Assembly: GCA_963978905.1 (NCBI GenBank)
Contig: OZ022261.1
Location: 7,689,992 to 7,753,991 of the forward strand
DNA: 64,000 nt
Source of the DNA: Trichostrongylus colubriformis
Lineage: Eukaryota > Nematoda > Chromadorea > Rhabditida > Trichostrongylidae
Direction of reading: 5' to 3'
Made by a program: the position numbers and the translations under genes. Position 1 is the first letter of the stretch; the number at the start of each line of letters is the position of its first letter. The notes below the pieces were generated by a model. The model made no database searches and was not told the origin of the DNA. It saw only the letters and a program-made list of their open reading frames with translations. This document shows positions 12,385 through 23,700 of the stretch, one piece after another.

Positions 12385-12750
12385 GTGAGGCGTAGAGGGG
12401 TAAACTGTAACCCTGTGAGGAGCCGAAGAAAATTGAAAAATGTAAATGACTGGTCATCACTTGGAAGTTTGTCACGATCCAGTGGTGCTAACAGTGGCGC
12501 GGCCACGCATCCGCCGGGGAATTACCGCCAAGTGTCGCGGAACGCGACTGTCCCTGTGGGCGCACCGCGCGCCCGGCTCCGCCCCCAGTCCGTGGCTATA
12601 TAAAGGGGTCGCCACTGCCAGTCGGTGCTTAGACACTTTCCCCCCGGGAGGAGAGGGCACCGGGTTGAGGCTGCTAGGATGCCATGCCGGACTGTTGAGG
12701 GTGAGAGCTTGACTCTCACGCTCTGTTCCTTTAAAGAAATAAATGGCAAC
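12385..12750 (+). promoter_or_regulatory. GC-rich block with a TATA box and nearby poly(A) signal; possible solo LTR or promoter
   Basis: A G+C-rich island in A+T-rich surroundings. It contains CTATATAAAGG at about 12595-12606 and then, some 130 bases on, AATAAA at about 12740. A TATA box closely followed by a poly(A) signal is the layout of an LTR (U3-R). I could not find a target duplication or a second copy, so a solo LTR is only a guess. AATAAA could instead serve the receptor gene that ends some 700 bases upstream. Confidence 0.3.
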
Positions 12751-13208
12751 TACCGCCTGCTGCTTCTATCACGTACATCACTCATCAGCCGTCTTCAAGC
12801 ATCCACGACTGTAAAGGGGAGAATTACAAATAAACTAAAAATTCCGTATTTATGCTGTAGCTTTTTGCTGTTAAATCAAATGAAAGACTTTTGCAGGGTG
12901 CGGCGAGTCGACCACTCTCAGGTGACACGTTTGAGAACGCCTTCGATGCGAACTTCACACAGGAGAGTTGGTGGAAGAATTCTGAAGGACTCTGATGCTG
13001 TCTACTAGTTCCCATGAAAAATGTTTCGCCTATAAGGGATATTAGTGAACTTAAGACAACTGCGGTCGTCTCTGTAGTAGGTGCCGAAGCAGACAATGTC
13101 AGTAACCATAAGTACCACCGCTACAAGTATTCACTGCTATTATGTAGGCATTTCTTGAGCAGTCGGGTCCCGAATGGAAACGACTGATGAAGTGACTAGT
13201 GGTAACTA

Positions 13209-13519
13209 TTAGGCTGAGTTCAAACCTTGCGACTCGCGCCGATCGTCCGAGTCGGACGATCCGCACGGTCGCGTACTTGCAGAATCGCAGACCGTGACGC
13301 ATGCGCGCGCGAGCCAATTGGAAGTGGGTCGCGGCAGTTCGTACACGCGCAACTGAACAAAGTTGCCGCGACGCACTGCTGATTGGCTCGCTCGCGCATG
13401 CGTCGCGGGCTGCGATTTTGCGATTATGGGATCGTACGGATCGTCTGAGTCGGACAACTCGGACCACTTGGACGTCCCGGACGATCTGCACGTGACGCAA
13501 GGTATAACCTTAGCCTTAT
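13209..13519. repeat. Foldback MITE with TTA target duplication
   Basis: The ends GGCTGAGTTCAAACCTTGCG and (reverse complement) GGCTAAGGTTATACCTTGCG form terminal inverted repeats bordered by TTA on both sides. The interior folds back on itself: CGTCCGAGTCGGACGATCCG against CGGATCGTCTGAGTCGGAC, and GCATGCGCGCGCGAGCCAATTGG against its later partner. Overlapping open frames on both strands here are by-products of the palindrome. Confidence 0.65.
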
Positions 13520-14339
13520 AGTAGAAAAGTGGTATTCAATATATTCGTGTATGCATGTTTTCGATGATCTCTGTCTGTAGGTCAATTGACGTATTGGCAA
13601 TCGAACGACATATTGATTCGTTATGCAACTTTTGCGGTTTCTCGTTGATTTCTTTTCGACATTTGTAATTCGTGTGAACCCTCTCGCTCTATTCGCATTA
13701 ATGGATTTTAATAAAAGTGTATTGACCGTTCTCAATCGATTTTATGATGCTCAAGTAATAAAAAATTCAAAGGCACTATGTTTTTGTTTATGAGTAGTGA
13801 GAAGCATGTTTTTATTTTGAGGTAGTACCCATGGTTATGTGAGGGATCAAGCTCTTCCGACGACGTAGGATTTCATACAGCCCGTGTTTATTGATTACCA
13901 AGACTTATTTCTACATCATTTTTTCAGTAAGTTTTTTTTCTGTGTTTGTTGCAATGTACTGAAATTCTATAGTTCTGCTTTTTGACATTATTATTTTCGA
14001 CGGCTTTCGTGGGTTTCTGAGTCAATATGAGCGAGGAAGAGTAGCGCGCATTGTGTCAAACTATCGTGTATTGTGTTACATTGCACCAATTACGTCCATG
14101 CACGTCACAAATCGCGCACTCTCTTTCCCACATTAATCCTAGCAGAATAAGCATGTTCATTGTGTTCTGCTGAAGTTTGCTGGAACTCGCATACCTCTAT
14201 GATCCTTAAGTTCTGATCACAGAAGGTTTTCAATTTTCCATGGAACTTTGAAATAAGGCATAGTCGGATCGATAAGATTTCATGAAGATTACAGTTATGA
14301 AACACTAAAATTGTAAGATTCCGCTTCGAAGTGGGTGAG

Positions 14340-14715
14340 GAGGGGTCAAAGTTTGCTTGCGAGGCTAGTCGACGGGTTCTTTGCTGTAAGACATAAGGAA
14401 GGGTAAATTTGGCAGATTGTGGAATATGAAAGTAGGACTGCTCAGCAGTGTAACAGAAGAGAAAAAACGAAATCAACCGAAGGAAACCCCGAGAAATAGA
14501 AACCCGAAGACCCCGTTCTCTCTCGCGTCCTCTGCGTCACTAGCCGTAGGTAGACTGCAGACGGGTGGAGAGACTTACTCAGCCGGCCGTGAACGTTGTT
14601 CTGCCTCCGCAGGAACTTGCGCGGCTAATAAGCTGCAGGACGACACACCCTGTTGAGGGACCGTGACAAGACCCCAAGCATCGCTTTTTCAGCGAGAGTT
14701 TCGCTATCATCACAT
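14340..14715 (-). repeat. Dispersed repeat R2, copy 2 (reverse orientation)
   Basis: Read on the minus strand it matches copy 1: AACTCTCGCTGAAAAAGCG near 14700, the cysteine-free GC-rich middle, then CTACTTTCATATTCCACAATC near 14425. No coding capacity. Confidence 0.55.
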
Positions 14716-14848
14716 TTTCGTAGGTAGAAGTACTGTTTGTAGAGATGTAATCCCAGTTCTCACTTCCTCCTTACCCCTTCCGCTGCTTTTAAAGTGACAC
14801 GTCATCGAGGTTGATCGTGTGTGCAGAACGGTCGCCGTGTCTCAGCAG

Positions 14849-15131
14849 TGAGTGTGTGCACTTATGACGGATTTCCGCGCGGCCGCACGCACGAGAGGCT
14901 CGGCGGGTGCAAGTACCAGTGGCAGGGCATGGCAGCCTTCAAGCGATGCAGTGTGGCATGGGTGGAGGGGTAGGGTGGCATGGATGCAGGAGGCATCGTG
15001 GCATGGGTGGAAGTGCAGAGGTGACGCAGTCACGCTCTACCAGGTTTCCAAGGGCAATTGATTTGGCAAGTCGTGCTTATGGCGCCACGAGTGCGACGCG
15101 CAAAGCGATTTTCCGTCATAAGTGCTCACAC
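14849..15131. repeat. Foldback element related to 16041-16279
   Basis: Terminal inverted repeats GTGTGCACTTATGACGGA (left) and, reverse-complemented, GTGTGAGCACTTATGACGGA (right) enclose a GC-rich block with GGCAGGGCATGG and GTGGCATGGGTGG repeated three times. Its flanks (CTCAGCA and CTCAGCT) may be a decayed target duplication. Confidence 0.5.
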
Positions 15132-15639
15132 CCCTCAGCTTTGTTAGCGCTCTTGCTCTAGGGGTGGTAAACGGTGGATTTGCCCTGACAGCTATTATCT
15201 CGCTCCGGAACGGCATTTTGCAGTTTTGGTTCCCATATTTGTCAGCAGCGTTCGAGATCTTATCGATACACCTCAGTCTAGTTTCAAAGTCTCATGGGAT
15301 GTTAGAACCCTTTACCAGTAAGTGCAGAAAATTACGCAACATGACTTTACACACGTTTTTCATGTTTCGTTAAGAACCAGGGTCAACCACCAGACGACCG
15401 ATTGTGAATGCGGTGGAAGTGTACCGCGTTTGGGCAGCTCTGTGACGACGTTACATTCATCATATCAACTCCGCCCTCGTCATCATCCACTGTAATGTCC
15501 TTTTCGCAGATGCTCCTTTGTGAGTGTTAGTATTTGTTTCGTTCATTGATTGAATTTCTGTTGCGCTGTGCGCACCGAAATGAATCGATCTTAATTAACA
15601 CAAGCGAGATGCGGAATCCTGTATTTTAAGAACACCGAA

Positions 15640-15975
15640 AGGTGTAAAGTTGGTAGATTGTGGAATAATTGGAGAAGATGGCAGTAGAGGTTTTCAGCAG
15701 TTTAACAGTAGAGAAGAAAGAAATAAAGCGGCAAGAAATAGATATATGAATAGGGCATAGGAAAGAGCCCTTCCTTCTCACTCCTCCCCTTTCGCACCCC
15801 TTTGCATCTCTAGATTAGGTGGTAGATGCAGACGTACGAGGGGCCAAGTCAGCCATTGTCCCGTCTTACAGAAACTCCCGCAGCGAATACATGGCAGCGC
15901 AGCTCGCAGTGCTGCGGGATCATGATATGACCCCAGGCTACGCTTGTTCAGTGTGATTTTCGCCACATATAACCA
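15640..15975 (-). repeat. Dispersed repeat R2, copy 3 (reverse orientation)
   Basis: On the minus strand it carries the family's order of blocks: near 15960 the partner of the GAAAAAGC end, GGTCATATCATGATCCCGCAG, AGATGCAAAGGGGTGCGAAAG, and finally ACTTTACACCTTTCGGTGTTC. No ORF. Confidence 0.5.
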
Positions 15976-16040
15976 CTTTTAAACTGGAATATTTGTTGAT
16001 TATGTCTTCCCAGTTCTCACTCTTTTTACCCTGGGCGCTG

Positions 16041-16279
16041 GGGTGTGTTTACTTACGACAAAACTCGCTTCGCGGCGTCGCCCATCGCGACGCCACCAGT
16101 ACGACTTGCCGAATCGATTGGTCTGCGAGCCCGGCAGGGCGTGGCTGCGTCACCTCTGCACTTCCATTCATGTTACACTGCCTCGCTCGAAGGCGGCCAT
16201 GTCCTGCCACTGCCACTCGCACCCGCAGCGCCGCTCGCCGCTGGCGGCCACGCGATTTTTTGTCGTATGTAGACACACC
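16041..16279. repeat. Mutator-like MITE with 10-bp target duplication
   Basis: Inverted ends (G)GGTGTGTTTACTTACGACAAAA and, reverse-complemented, GGTGTGTCTACATACGACAAAA. The identical 10-mer CTGGGCGCTG lies immediately outside both ends (16031-16040 and 16280-16289). Duplications of 9-11 bp are typical of Mutator-like elements. The interior is GC-rich and non-coding, so it is a non-autonomous derivative. Confidence 0.65.
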
Positions 16280-16969
16280 CTGGGCGCTGCCTTTGAAAAG
16301 TTCTCCTCAGCTCATGAAAGGAGCTCTTCAGTTTTTTTTTGTTTCGTGACGAATCAAATCTCACTCTTCGTGGTGTTTCAATATTAGTGGCTTGAATTGG
16401 ATTCAAAAACTGAATGGTGGTGATGATGATGGTGTGAGCACATGACAAAAAATAACTACGATTCAAGCAGTTTGCTTTATCAATTGCACAGCGCACAGCT
16501 CCCAGGCCTTGGAGCACAATATTAACAAAATTTCTTATGTCATTATTGTCACAAATAATAGCTGCTGTGAGAGTGTCCTTTTAATAGATATTTTGAAAAC
16601 GGAAGTATGACTAAATTTTTCTCCATAACTTTTTTGAGTATGCGTGATGTCATTGCTATCTTTACTGCAGAAACCTCGTTACAATCGGCTTGTCAAGAAA
16701 ATACAATGATGCGCGAATATTGGTTCAAGCTATTTCAATCAGCTCATATCACACAAGTTTCCACAACATTTTCGCCTCTTTCTGGCACTTTAATCATTCT
16801 ATGACGATAACAATACGACAGTGTAGAGGCGATACGATCACGGCTAAATTTTCGCAACTCTTCAATTTTTTGAAATCGTGTGTCAACTACGTTACAGCGA
16901 TTTTAGCAGGGAAAGCACCATGTAGGGTAATTATGTTAGTAAGAGAAGGATACCCCATCCGAGTCGCGG

Positions 16970-17165
16970 GAGGGTTCACGGCCTTTTTGCTACATACGGC
17001 CACGTCAGAATATGCGATTTTGCGGTGTCGCCGCTCCGCGCACGAAGTCGCGGCAATGCAAGGTGTCAAGGTCGCAGCACCGCGTGCGAAAGTGTGACGC
17101 GGCAAATTCGCAAAATCGCGAAGTCTCGCGGCTCGCGGCGTCTTACGGCCGTACGTCATTCTGAG
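16970..17165. repeat. GC-rich imperfect foldback repeat
   Basis: ACGGCC near the left and GGCCGT near the right border a sequence rich in GATTTTGCG / CGCAAAATC, which can pair across the element (TGCGATTTTGCGG with GCAAATTCGCAAAATCGCG). A similar block occurs at about 46695-46800. A 167-codon minus-strand open frame crosses it but looks like a product of the composition. Confidence 0.4.
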
Positions 17166-17169
17166 TAGA

Positions 17170-19489
17170 TGGATTTGTGCACACTGCACACTACTGTTGC
17201 CCTTTTTTTGGCGATTCCACTCTCTGTTTATTCGATGGTGACTACTAACATCACCAGTAGCCTCTCTTTCTTCATTCCTCCTAAAGCAGAGCAATAGGAT
17301 TTTGAATATTCCGTTTTGATTGCGTTTTTCATGCTTCTCCTTGGTCTTCCACGTCTTCTTGCACTTAAAATTGTTACAATAGATCCACATCTGGTCGGCA
17401 GTAACAATTCACAACGGAATTTATGCAAGTGACTAAACATTGATCAGTGTTTAGGACAACAATTTTTGTGGCAAGCAATTCATTTCTATTAAGTCTCCCC
17501 AACTGCACTTTAAAATTTCGTAACACTCACTTCCTGTCCCATGTCACCTTTGAGCTCACATCCAACAATGCTAGAATTCAGTGGCTTGTAGTTTTTCCTT
17601 GTGGCCTTCGCATCAGTCGTCATTAACCGAAACCATCATTTTACCTTTGAATGGTTAAAACCAATACCGATAGTGAAGATAAAGAGGGACGTGATCTTTG
17701 TAAGCTCCCACATTGGCTTCATGACCCTAACAATAAGCAGCTTTCACCTTCAAGCCGAACAACAGGAAACTTGGATGTCGAAAATGCAATTTTGGGTGTC
17801 TCATAGGAAATGAATAAGTCACTAACCATAGGAAAAATCAGGGGAAGTTGTAGGCTAATATCAGAATGGTCGAGTATGACACCTACCAGCAAGTCTTACG
17901 TTACTACTTTACCTTTACTGTGTTTTTATTGAAAAAATGTCACAGATCAAAGTTGAGCTTACCACTTAGGCCGCATTCATAATCTGCGCCGGTAGAGCGT
18001 GGATGCGCTTACAGGCAGCGAGGCAGAGTGGCATGGGGAGTGGAGACGACGGAGGCAACGGTACAGGGTGGCACTGGCGGAGACGCAGAGACAGGCAGCC
18101 ATGCTCTGTCGCCAGCGCAAAGTATGAACGCGACCTCAATGGTGGCATTGGTAGCGTGGTGGCGTGTGAAGTGGCCCCGTCCACCCCGGATCGATGGTGT
18201 CGTCCCTGTACCTGTATGGAAGTATGGCAGATAAGATCTGTAATACTTTCAAGTCTGCGCTTTGTGAATATGCCCGCCTTCTTTACGGGAATGTTGCTTT
18301 TGCACCAATCGGGAAATTGTGATGACAGCAGGAATACAATAGAAGTGAAAACACAAAGTTCACGTGACCTTCTATTTCTCTTCTGAAGCGACAGATGCCG
18401 CCTGTAATGAAGAATTTTTTTTCTGCAATTGAACTCAGAGAAGGAAAGGCAGTGCGTTTAGTCGATGGAATCAGATATCAGGGGGTGGGGGACGAAAAAG
18501 TGCAAGATCTATGAGTGCAGTGAGAAATTTGCTTGTTAGTATGTCACTCTTGAGTACACTAATGACTTAATTGCTGCATACGTTTATGGAATAAGTCACT
18601 TTTCATTCACTGCTTTCAGAGCATTCAGTCGAATGAACATACGTCTTTCCATCACCGCAGGCCTAAATTCGAAAGTATTGCGACGAGTGTTCTACTGAAG
18701 CGTCATTTTGCAAATGCATCATATCTGGACCGCATCCCTACAGAGGTAACGCATATACAGTGTTCGACGATTACCTGGCGACTTCGATGTGATTTTCCAA
18801 GCTGAAGCAGTGAGATTCGCTTTTACTTACTATTTTCACGCGACACTTAAAAGTAATGGTACCATATGTGATTTACGGCGCCGCCTCCAAGCAAGCGAGA
18901 GAGTCATGAGCTACGTATGACCGCCACACATCACAGATCTGTGTGACTTCGTCGATATGTCAGTAATGCAGCGCGCATGAAAATCGCTCATCACTGAAGC
19001 AACGAGAAAGTCAACCAATTTTAAAACTTCCCCTCTATTTTGCTGTTCAGCTCCTCGTGAATGAATAGTTTAAAACAGTGATAACATTGAGGTTATGACT
19101 TGGAATCATATTAAGAAGGACAAGAAGGATCGTTCCGGTTTAGCTGCGAGCACGTGGTAGTAGAAAGGCGTCTATAAAATCCTATGAAGCCTGTGGTGAC
19201 GGCTAGCCAGACAAAGATCGTCCATCAGTTTTTAGTCTCATCAGGCTTTGTGAATTTGATAATCACAGTAGCAATCGACTATTGACGGATTCAGACATCG
19301 GCGAAACTCCGCTAAAAATCATATACAGCCAGTCGCACGAGGAAGGGCGTTCAACGTGCCATATCGCACAGAATTCCTATTAATTGTTTCCCAGCGATTA
19401 GCAAGTAATATAAAAGCTCCAACAAAACTGGCTCTGTCGAATTCCAGGGCCGATAATCATTTCTAGTCACAAACTGTTGAGTTTCTCGA
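17170..19489. other. Intergenic region; only a MITE recognised
   Basis: Apart from the MITE at 17966-18139 I see no gene, tandem array or structured element in these 2.3 kb. The open frames are short and unsupported. Confidence 0.45.
17966..18139. repeat. Harbinger/Tourist-like MITE, family A copy 3
   Basis: Left end TTA-GGCCGCATTCATAAT, right end AGTATGAACGCGACC-TCA. Length and internal pattern match the 178-bp family A. Ends and target duplication are more diverged than in the 8672-8850 copy. Confidence 0.6.
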
Positions 19490-19870
19490 AGTAACAGTGC
19501 GCAGAGGTTTAAGATTTTTTGTTACCCATATATTTGTTTTGTATTTGCTGACTAAGGGCCGCGTGCAAAGTTTCACGCGAGAAAAGAAGCGTCCGGCTGA
19601 GATAGAAGTTTTTGTAGCCAAAGTAATGTCCGACGGGGTGGGGCGAACGAGGGGCGTGGTCACGGGCTCAGGGGAGAGACGACGTTTACGTGGTCAGTGA
19701 CGCGGAGGAGAAGTAAACCAACACTAAGCGCGAAAATTTGAACTGCTCTCTGAACGCTGACTGCTGTTCAAATGTCGGTCGGCGGAAATTAGAACGAGTT
19801 GCTCTTCTTCGAGTTTTTCCATTTCTGCTTTCGAGCGAGGGCAAGTTCTTGGCTTTCCTCGTGTATATCA
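19490..19870. repeat. Dispersed repeat R1, copy 2
   Basis: Carries the family blocks GTTACCCATATATTTG, CTGACTAAGGGCCGCGTG, TTTCACGCGAGAAAAG, AATGTCCGACGGGGTGGGG, GCGCGAAAATTTGAACTG and TTGCTCTTCTTCGAG. It is one of the fuller copies and a good reference for the family. Confidence 0.55.
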
Positions 19871-20265
19871 GAGCCATACGATTTTTGTGGAAGGGTCCTT
19901 CAAGTGATTGCGCATGAAGGATCCAAGACCGTCTGCGAAATTCCGTGGAAATTTGAAATTTGATGAAAAGCACTAGCTTGGGGACATTGTAGCCTTTTGC
20001 GTAACAGAGAGTAGGGTCACAATTTTTGGAATAAAGCGTGCGAACAATCGAAGTTACCAGTTGTAGTTGGAAGCGTAAATCATCAAAGTGCTTTTGAACA
20101 TGTATGAAGGCGATGCTATCAACAACATCCACAACACATTCAGGTTGCTTTCTTCGTCTTCGAAGGCAACATCTCTTGTATTGGGTTAAGGAATGAGTTC
20201 ACGCCGTTTCTTATTCTCTGTGTGTCACAGCGTTCTCCTCACCTTTCGACAAAGCTTGTATATGT

Positions 20266-20556
20266 TGACGACGATGTCGTCTTGATCTAGGGGGCCTGGT
20301 CAAGGACTATGATCGCGCGGGAAAAGGGGTATAAGGACCCTGCTGGAGCAAGGAAAGGGTTCTTTTTCTTCTCGCCTACCTTTATTGATTATTGCGCATA
20401 AGTGTCCTGTTCACTAATCTACAGATTTCAGAAGTTTGAGAATTTCGAGTTGTTATAAATTGATTTTGTATCGAGTGAAGAACAGAAGCATTCTCTGAAT
20501 TGGTGGTCTCGAGTATCTATATCTTCACATAAGTTGAGCGACACTGAATCACGTTA
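20266..20556 (+). repeat. 5' LTR of the BEL/Pao element
   Basis: 291 bp, beginning TGACGACGATG and ending CACGTTA. It has a TATA-like GGGGTATAAGGACC about 60 bases in, which probably sets transcription. The boundaries were fixed by identity with the 3' LTR, by the flanking TATGT duplication and by the TGG of the primer-binding site that follows directly. Confidence 0.95.
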
Positions 20557-20580
20557 TGGTGCATCGACAAGATTACGAAG
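20557..20580 (+). other. Primer-binding site, probably tRNA-Gly primed
   Basis: The sequence just after the LTR starts TGGTGCATCG. This is complementary over ten bases to a tRNA 3' end of the form CGATGCA-CCA, the form found in many eukaryotic glycine tRNAs (GCC anticodon). The match breaks after ten bases, so the primer assignment is an inference. Confidence 0.6.
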
Positions 20581-20778
20581 CCAGGCTGGAACTGTGAGTT
20601 TCAAGAATTCGAGTTTTTTTGAATTCGAGTTTACGGAACCATTCGAGTTTTCACTTTTTGCATTCATTTCATTTGAATCGCGTGGCAAGTAGTTTCTTGG
20701 GAGTGGTCGGTCGAGTAGCAATTTTGGGAGGAAAGTATTCATTTTTTTTCATAATTCCCAAGGGTTCTTAGGCCAATT

Positions 20779-23700
20779 ATGTCAGCTCAAATTCCCTCAT
20801 ATAAACGCCAACTTACTCAGTCAGTCAAGAAGTTAAACACACTTTTACAACAGTATCAAAAGGAAAGGGTTGAATCACTACGAGTCACTGATGATCAACC
20901 CCATATTGATTACCAAAGTGCCCGCACACGCCTAGAGGAGGCCATAGGGGCAATTCAAACCTGCACCACTCATATTAGGAGCCTATTGGGTAACTACGCA
21001 GCGACATTAGACGCGCTCCGGGAACCCGACAAAAAGGACTTTGACGAGTATGACGAGTATGCAACTAAGGCGGAGGAGGGACTTTCGAGTGCTTTCGATT
21101 ACTTGGTAGCATTAGAAGCCAAATCACGGGCATTCCATTCATTTAGTAATATTCAACTGAATCAACACACAAGCGCTACTCCACCACTACCCGAAAATCA
21201 GCCGAGTAACACACCACACACGAGGAAGCTGGAGCTTCCAACGCTACCGATCCCTACATTTCGGGGAAACATTTGGGAATGGGATAATTTTTGGTCTCTA
21301 TTTGACGCCAATATCCATTCCCAGCCATTGCCTGACCTCTACAAATTCAACTATTTATTGAATGCCCTCAAGGGTGAGGCACGAGCCACCATCAAAAAGT
21401 TTCAAGTGTCAAGCGATAATTATGCTAGGGCTGTGGATTTCTTGAAATCCAAGTATGGAAATTCAGAGGGGTTAGTTAATCAGCTCATAGACAGAGTAGA
21501 CAGGATGCAATTACGATCCACTACTTTGAAAGACCAACGAGTTTTCTTTGATGAAATACAAGTGGTAGTTTCTCAGTTAAAACAAAAAGGCGAGAATGTA
21601 AATAGTCAATGGCTGCTCAAGCAAGTGCTCTCAAAATTCCCACCTGCAGTCCAGCGTAAAGTCTTAGAGAAAAAACACGCGTTACCAAGCACTACTCCTT
21701 TCGAAATAGATACCTTACTCAGCTTACTAGAAGATATTATTTCGAGTGAGGAGACGATTTCGCTTTTTACGGGACGAAGTCAGGAGGGACGAAAATACCC
21801 GCAGCATACAGATACTAAAGAGTACCAACCCTTCAATACGTGTATGTACTGCCAAGGGAATCATAAGTCGTCAGCATGCACTGTCTATAAGACCCCACAA
21901 GAACGGGCTCACCATTTACGGGAGCACAACCTGTGCATGATTTGCGCGTCACCCAAACACACTACAAATCAATGCAAAAAACGAGTGTGCTTTGTATGTC
22001 AAGGAGCACACCATACATCGTGTTGCTTCAAGAGCGCTTCAGAACAGCGACCCCCCGCGCAGACGCAGGGTCAGTCAACCCCTCAAAGGATGACGCGGTC
22101 ACAGCCTCAGGGGAGCATATCGAGAACTTCATTTAAACACAAACCTGTAACTAAAGTAAACCAAGTCTACACGGAGGACGACCTGGAAGAGATCTCATTG
22201 GTCCGGGGAACACAGTCGAGTGAAACAGTCGACCAATCAAAGGAACTATTAACGGACACGACAATTTGCGAGTTACAATCGGCACCAAGGGATCGGAAGT
22301 CCGAGTGTACCTTTCTGCCCACTGGGGAAGTGACAGTGTTCAACCCTGCTACCAAAAGTTTAGAAAAGGTTGCGGTTCTTCTAGACACAGGAGCAGAATT
22401 GTCTTTCATCGAGAGCTCGTTGGCGGATAAACTCGAGTTACCGACGCTGGAGACAACCAAGCTGAGACTGCATACTTTTGGGTCGAACGATGTCCAAGAG
22501 GAGACCAGTCGACGCGTACAATTAGACTCCTGGGATGAAGATGGGAGACCTCTTCGACTCTTTTTGCATACTCACACAATTCTTACAAAGTCGTTAGCGT
22601 CTCCGCCCATCTTTAAAGAAGATGTGGATTATATCGAGTCACTGAAGATCCCCTTTCGAGTAAGTAAGAGAGAGACGCAGATAAAACCTCTCATACTATT
22701 AGGCTGCGACCAAGTTTGGACTTTGGTTAAGGAAGGCCAATCTCATATTCGACTGCCTTCGGGACTTCATCTTCTACCGACTCGTATAGGACAGTTGATT
22801 ACTGGGCAACCTCGAGTTTCAAAACCGACGACTACTACCTCTCACATGCTTGCCCTGTCAAACAAATGGGAAAATTGCTGGGCCTTAGATGCTAATGTCA
22901 GCACAGTACATCAGACATCAGAGCAAACTGAAGAAGAAGAACTTTGGGCCAAGTATTGGGAGCTCGATAGTGCAGGCACGGAAAAGTTCAGCGAGTCGGA
23001 GGAAAAGGTTCAGCAGGCAATAGACCAACGAGTATGGGATCGCTTCAAGGAAACTGTTGAAAAAAGATACGACGGGTATTACGTGCGTTTGCCTTGGAAG
23101 GAAGGCAGCCTAACTTTACCCGACAATCGGGCAATCGCTTATCGGAGATTGGTCAGCACATGGTCCTCACTTTGTAAAGACAAGGGACTACTGGACCAAT
23201 ACAACGAGGTGTTTCATGATCAACTGAAACAAAATATCATCGAAGTAGTTGACGAGAAGAAACAAACTTCAGGAAATAGAGTGCATTACATTCCCCATCA
23301 GGCGGTCCTTACACCTCATAAAAATACAACTAAATTACGGATTGTATTCGACGCGTCAGCCCACTACAGAAACTCTAATTCATTGAACGATACGTTACAC
23401 AGAGGGCCGGTTATACTTCCGAGTTTACATGGCCTTCTACTTCGTTTCAGAGTTGGGCGGATAGCCATGATAGCAGATGTAGAGAAAGCATTTCTACAAG
23501 TACACCTCCATGAGATCGATAGAGACGCGACACGTTTTCTGTGGCTAAGAAATCACAACGAACCGCCCACACAGGACAACATTCGAGTTTATAGATTTAC
23601 ACGAGTAACCTTCGGCCTCCTGTCATCCCCGTTTCTCTTGGCAGCCACTATATGCTTCCACCTTGACCAGTCTCAAGGAAACGAAGGACTAGTCAAGAGT

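Noticed and set aside
16887..17390. 167-codon minus-strand open frame
   Set aside because: Half of it crosses a GC-rich foldback repeat and the rest is Lys/Asn-rich without a recognised domain.
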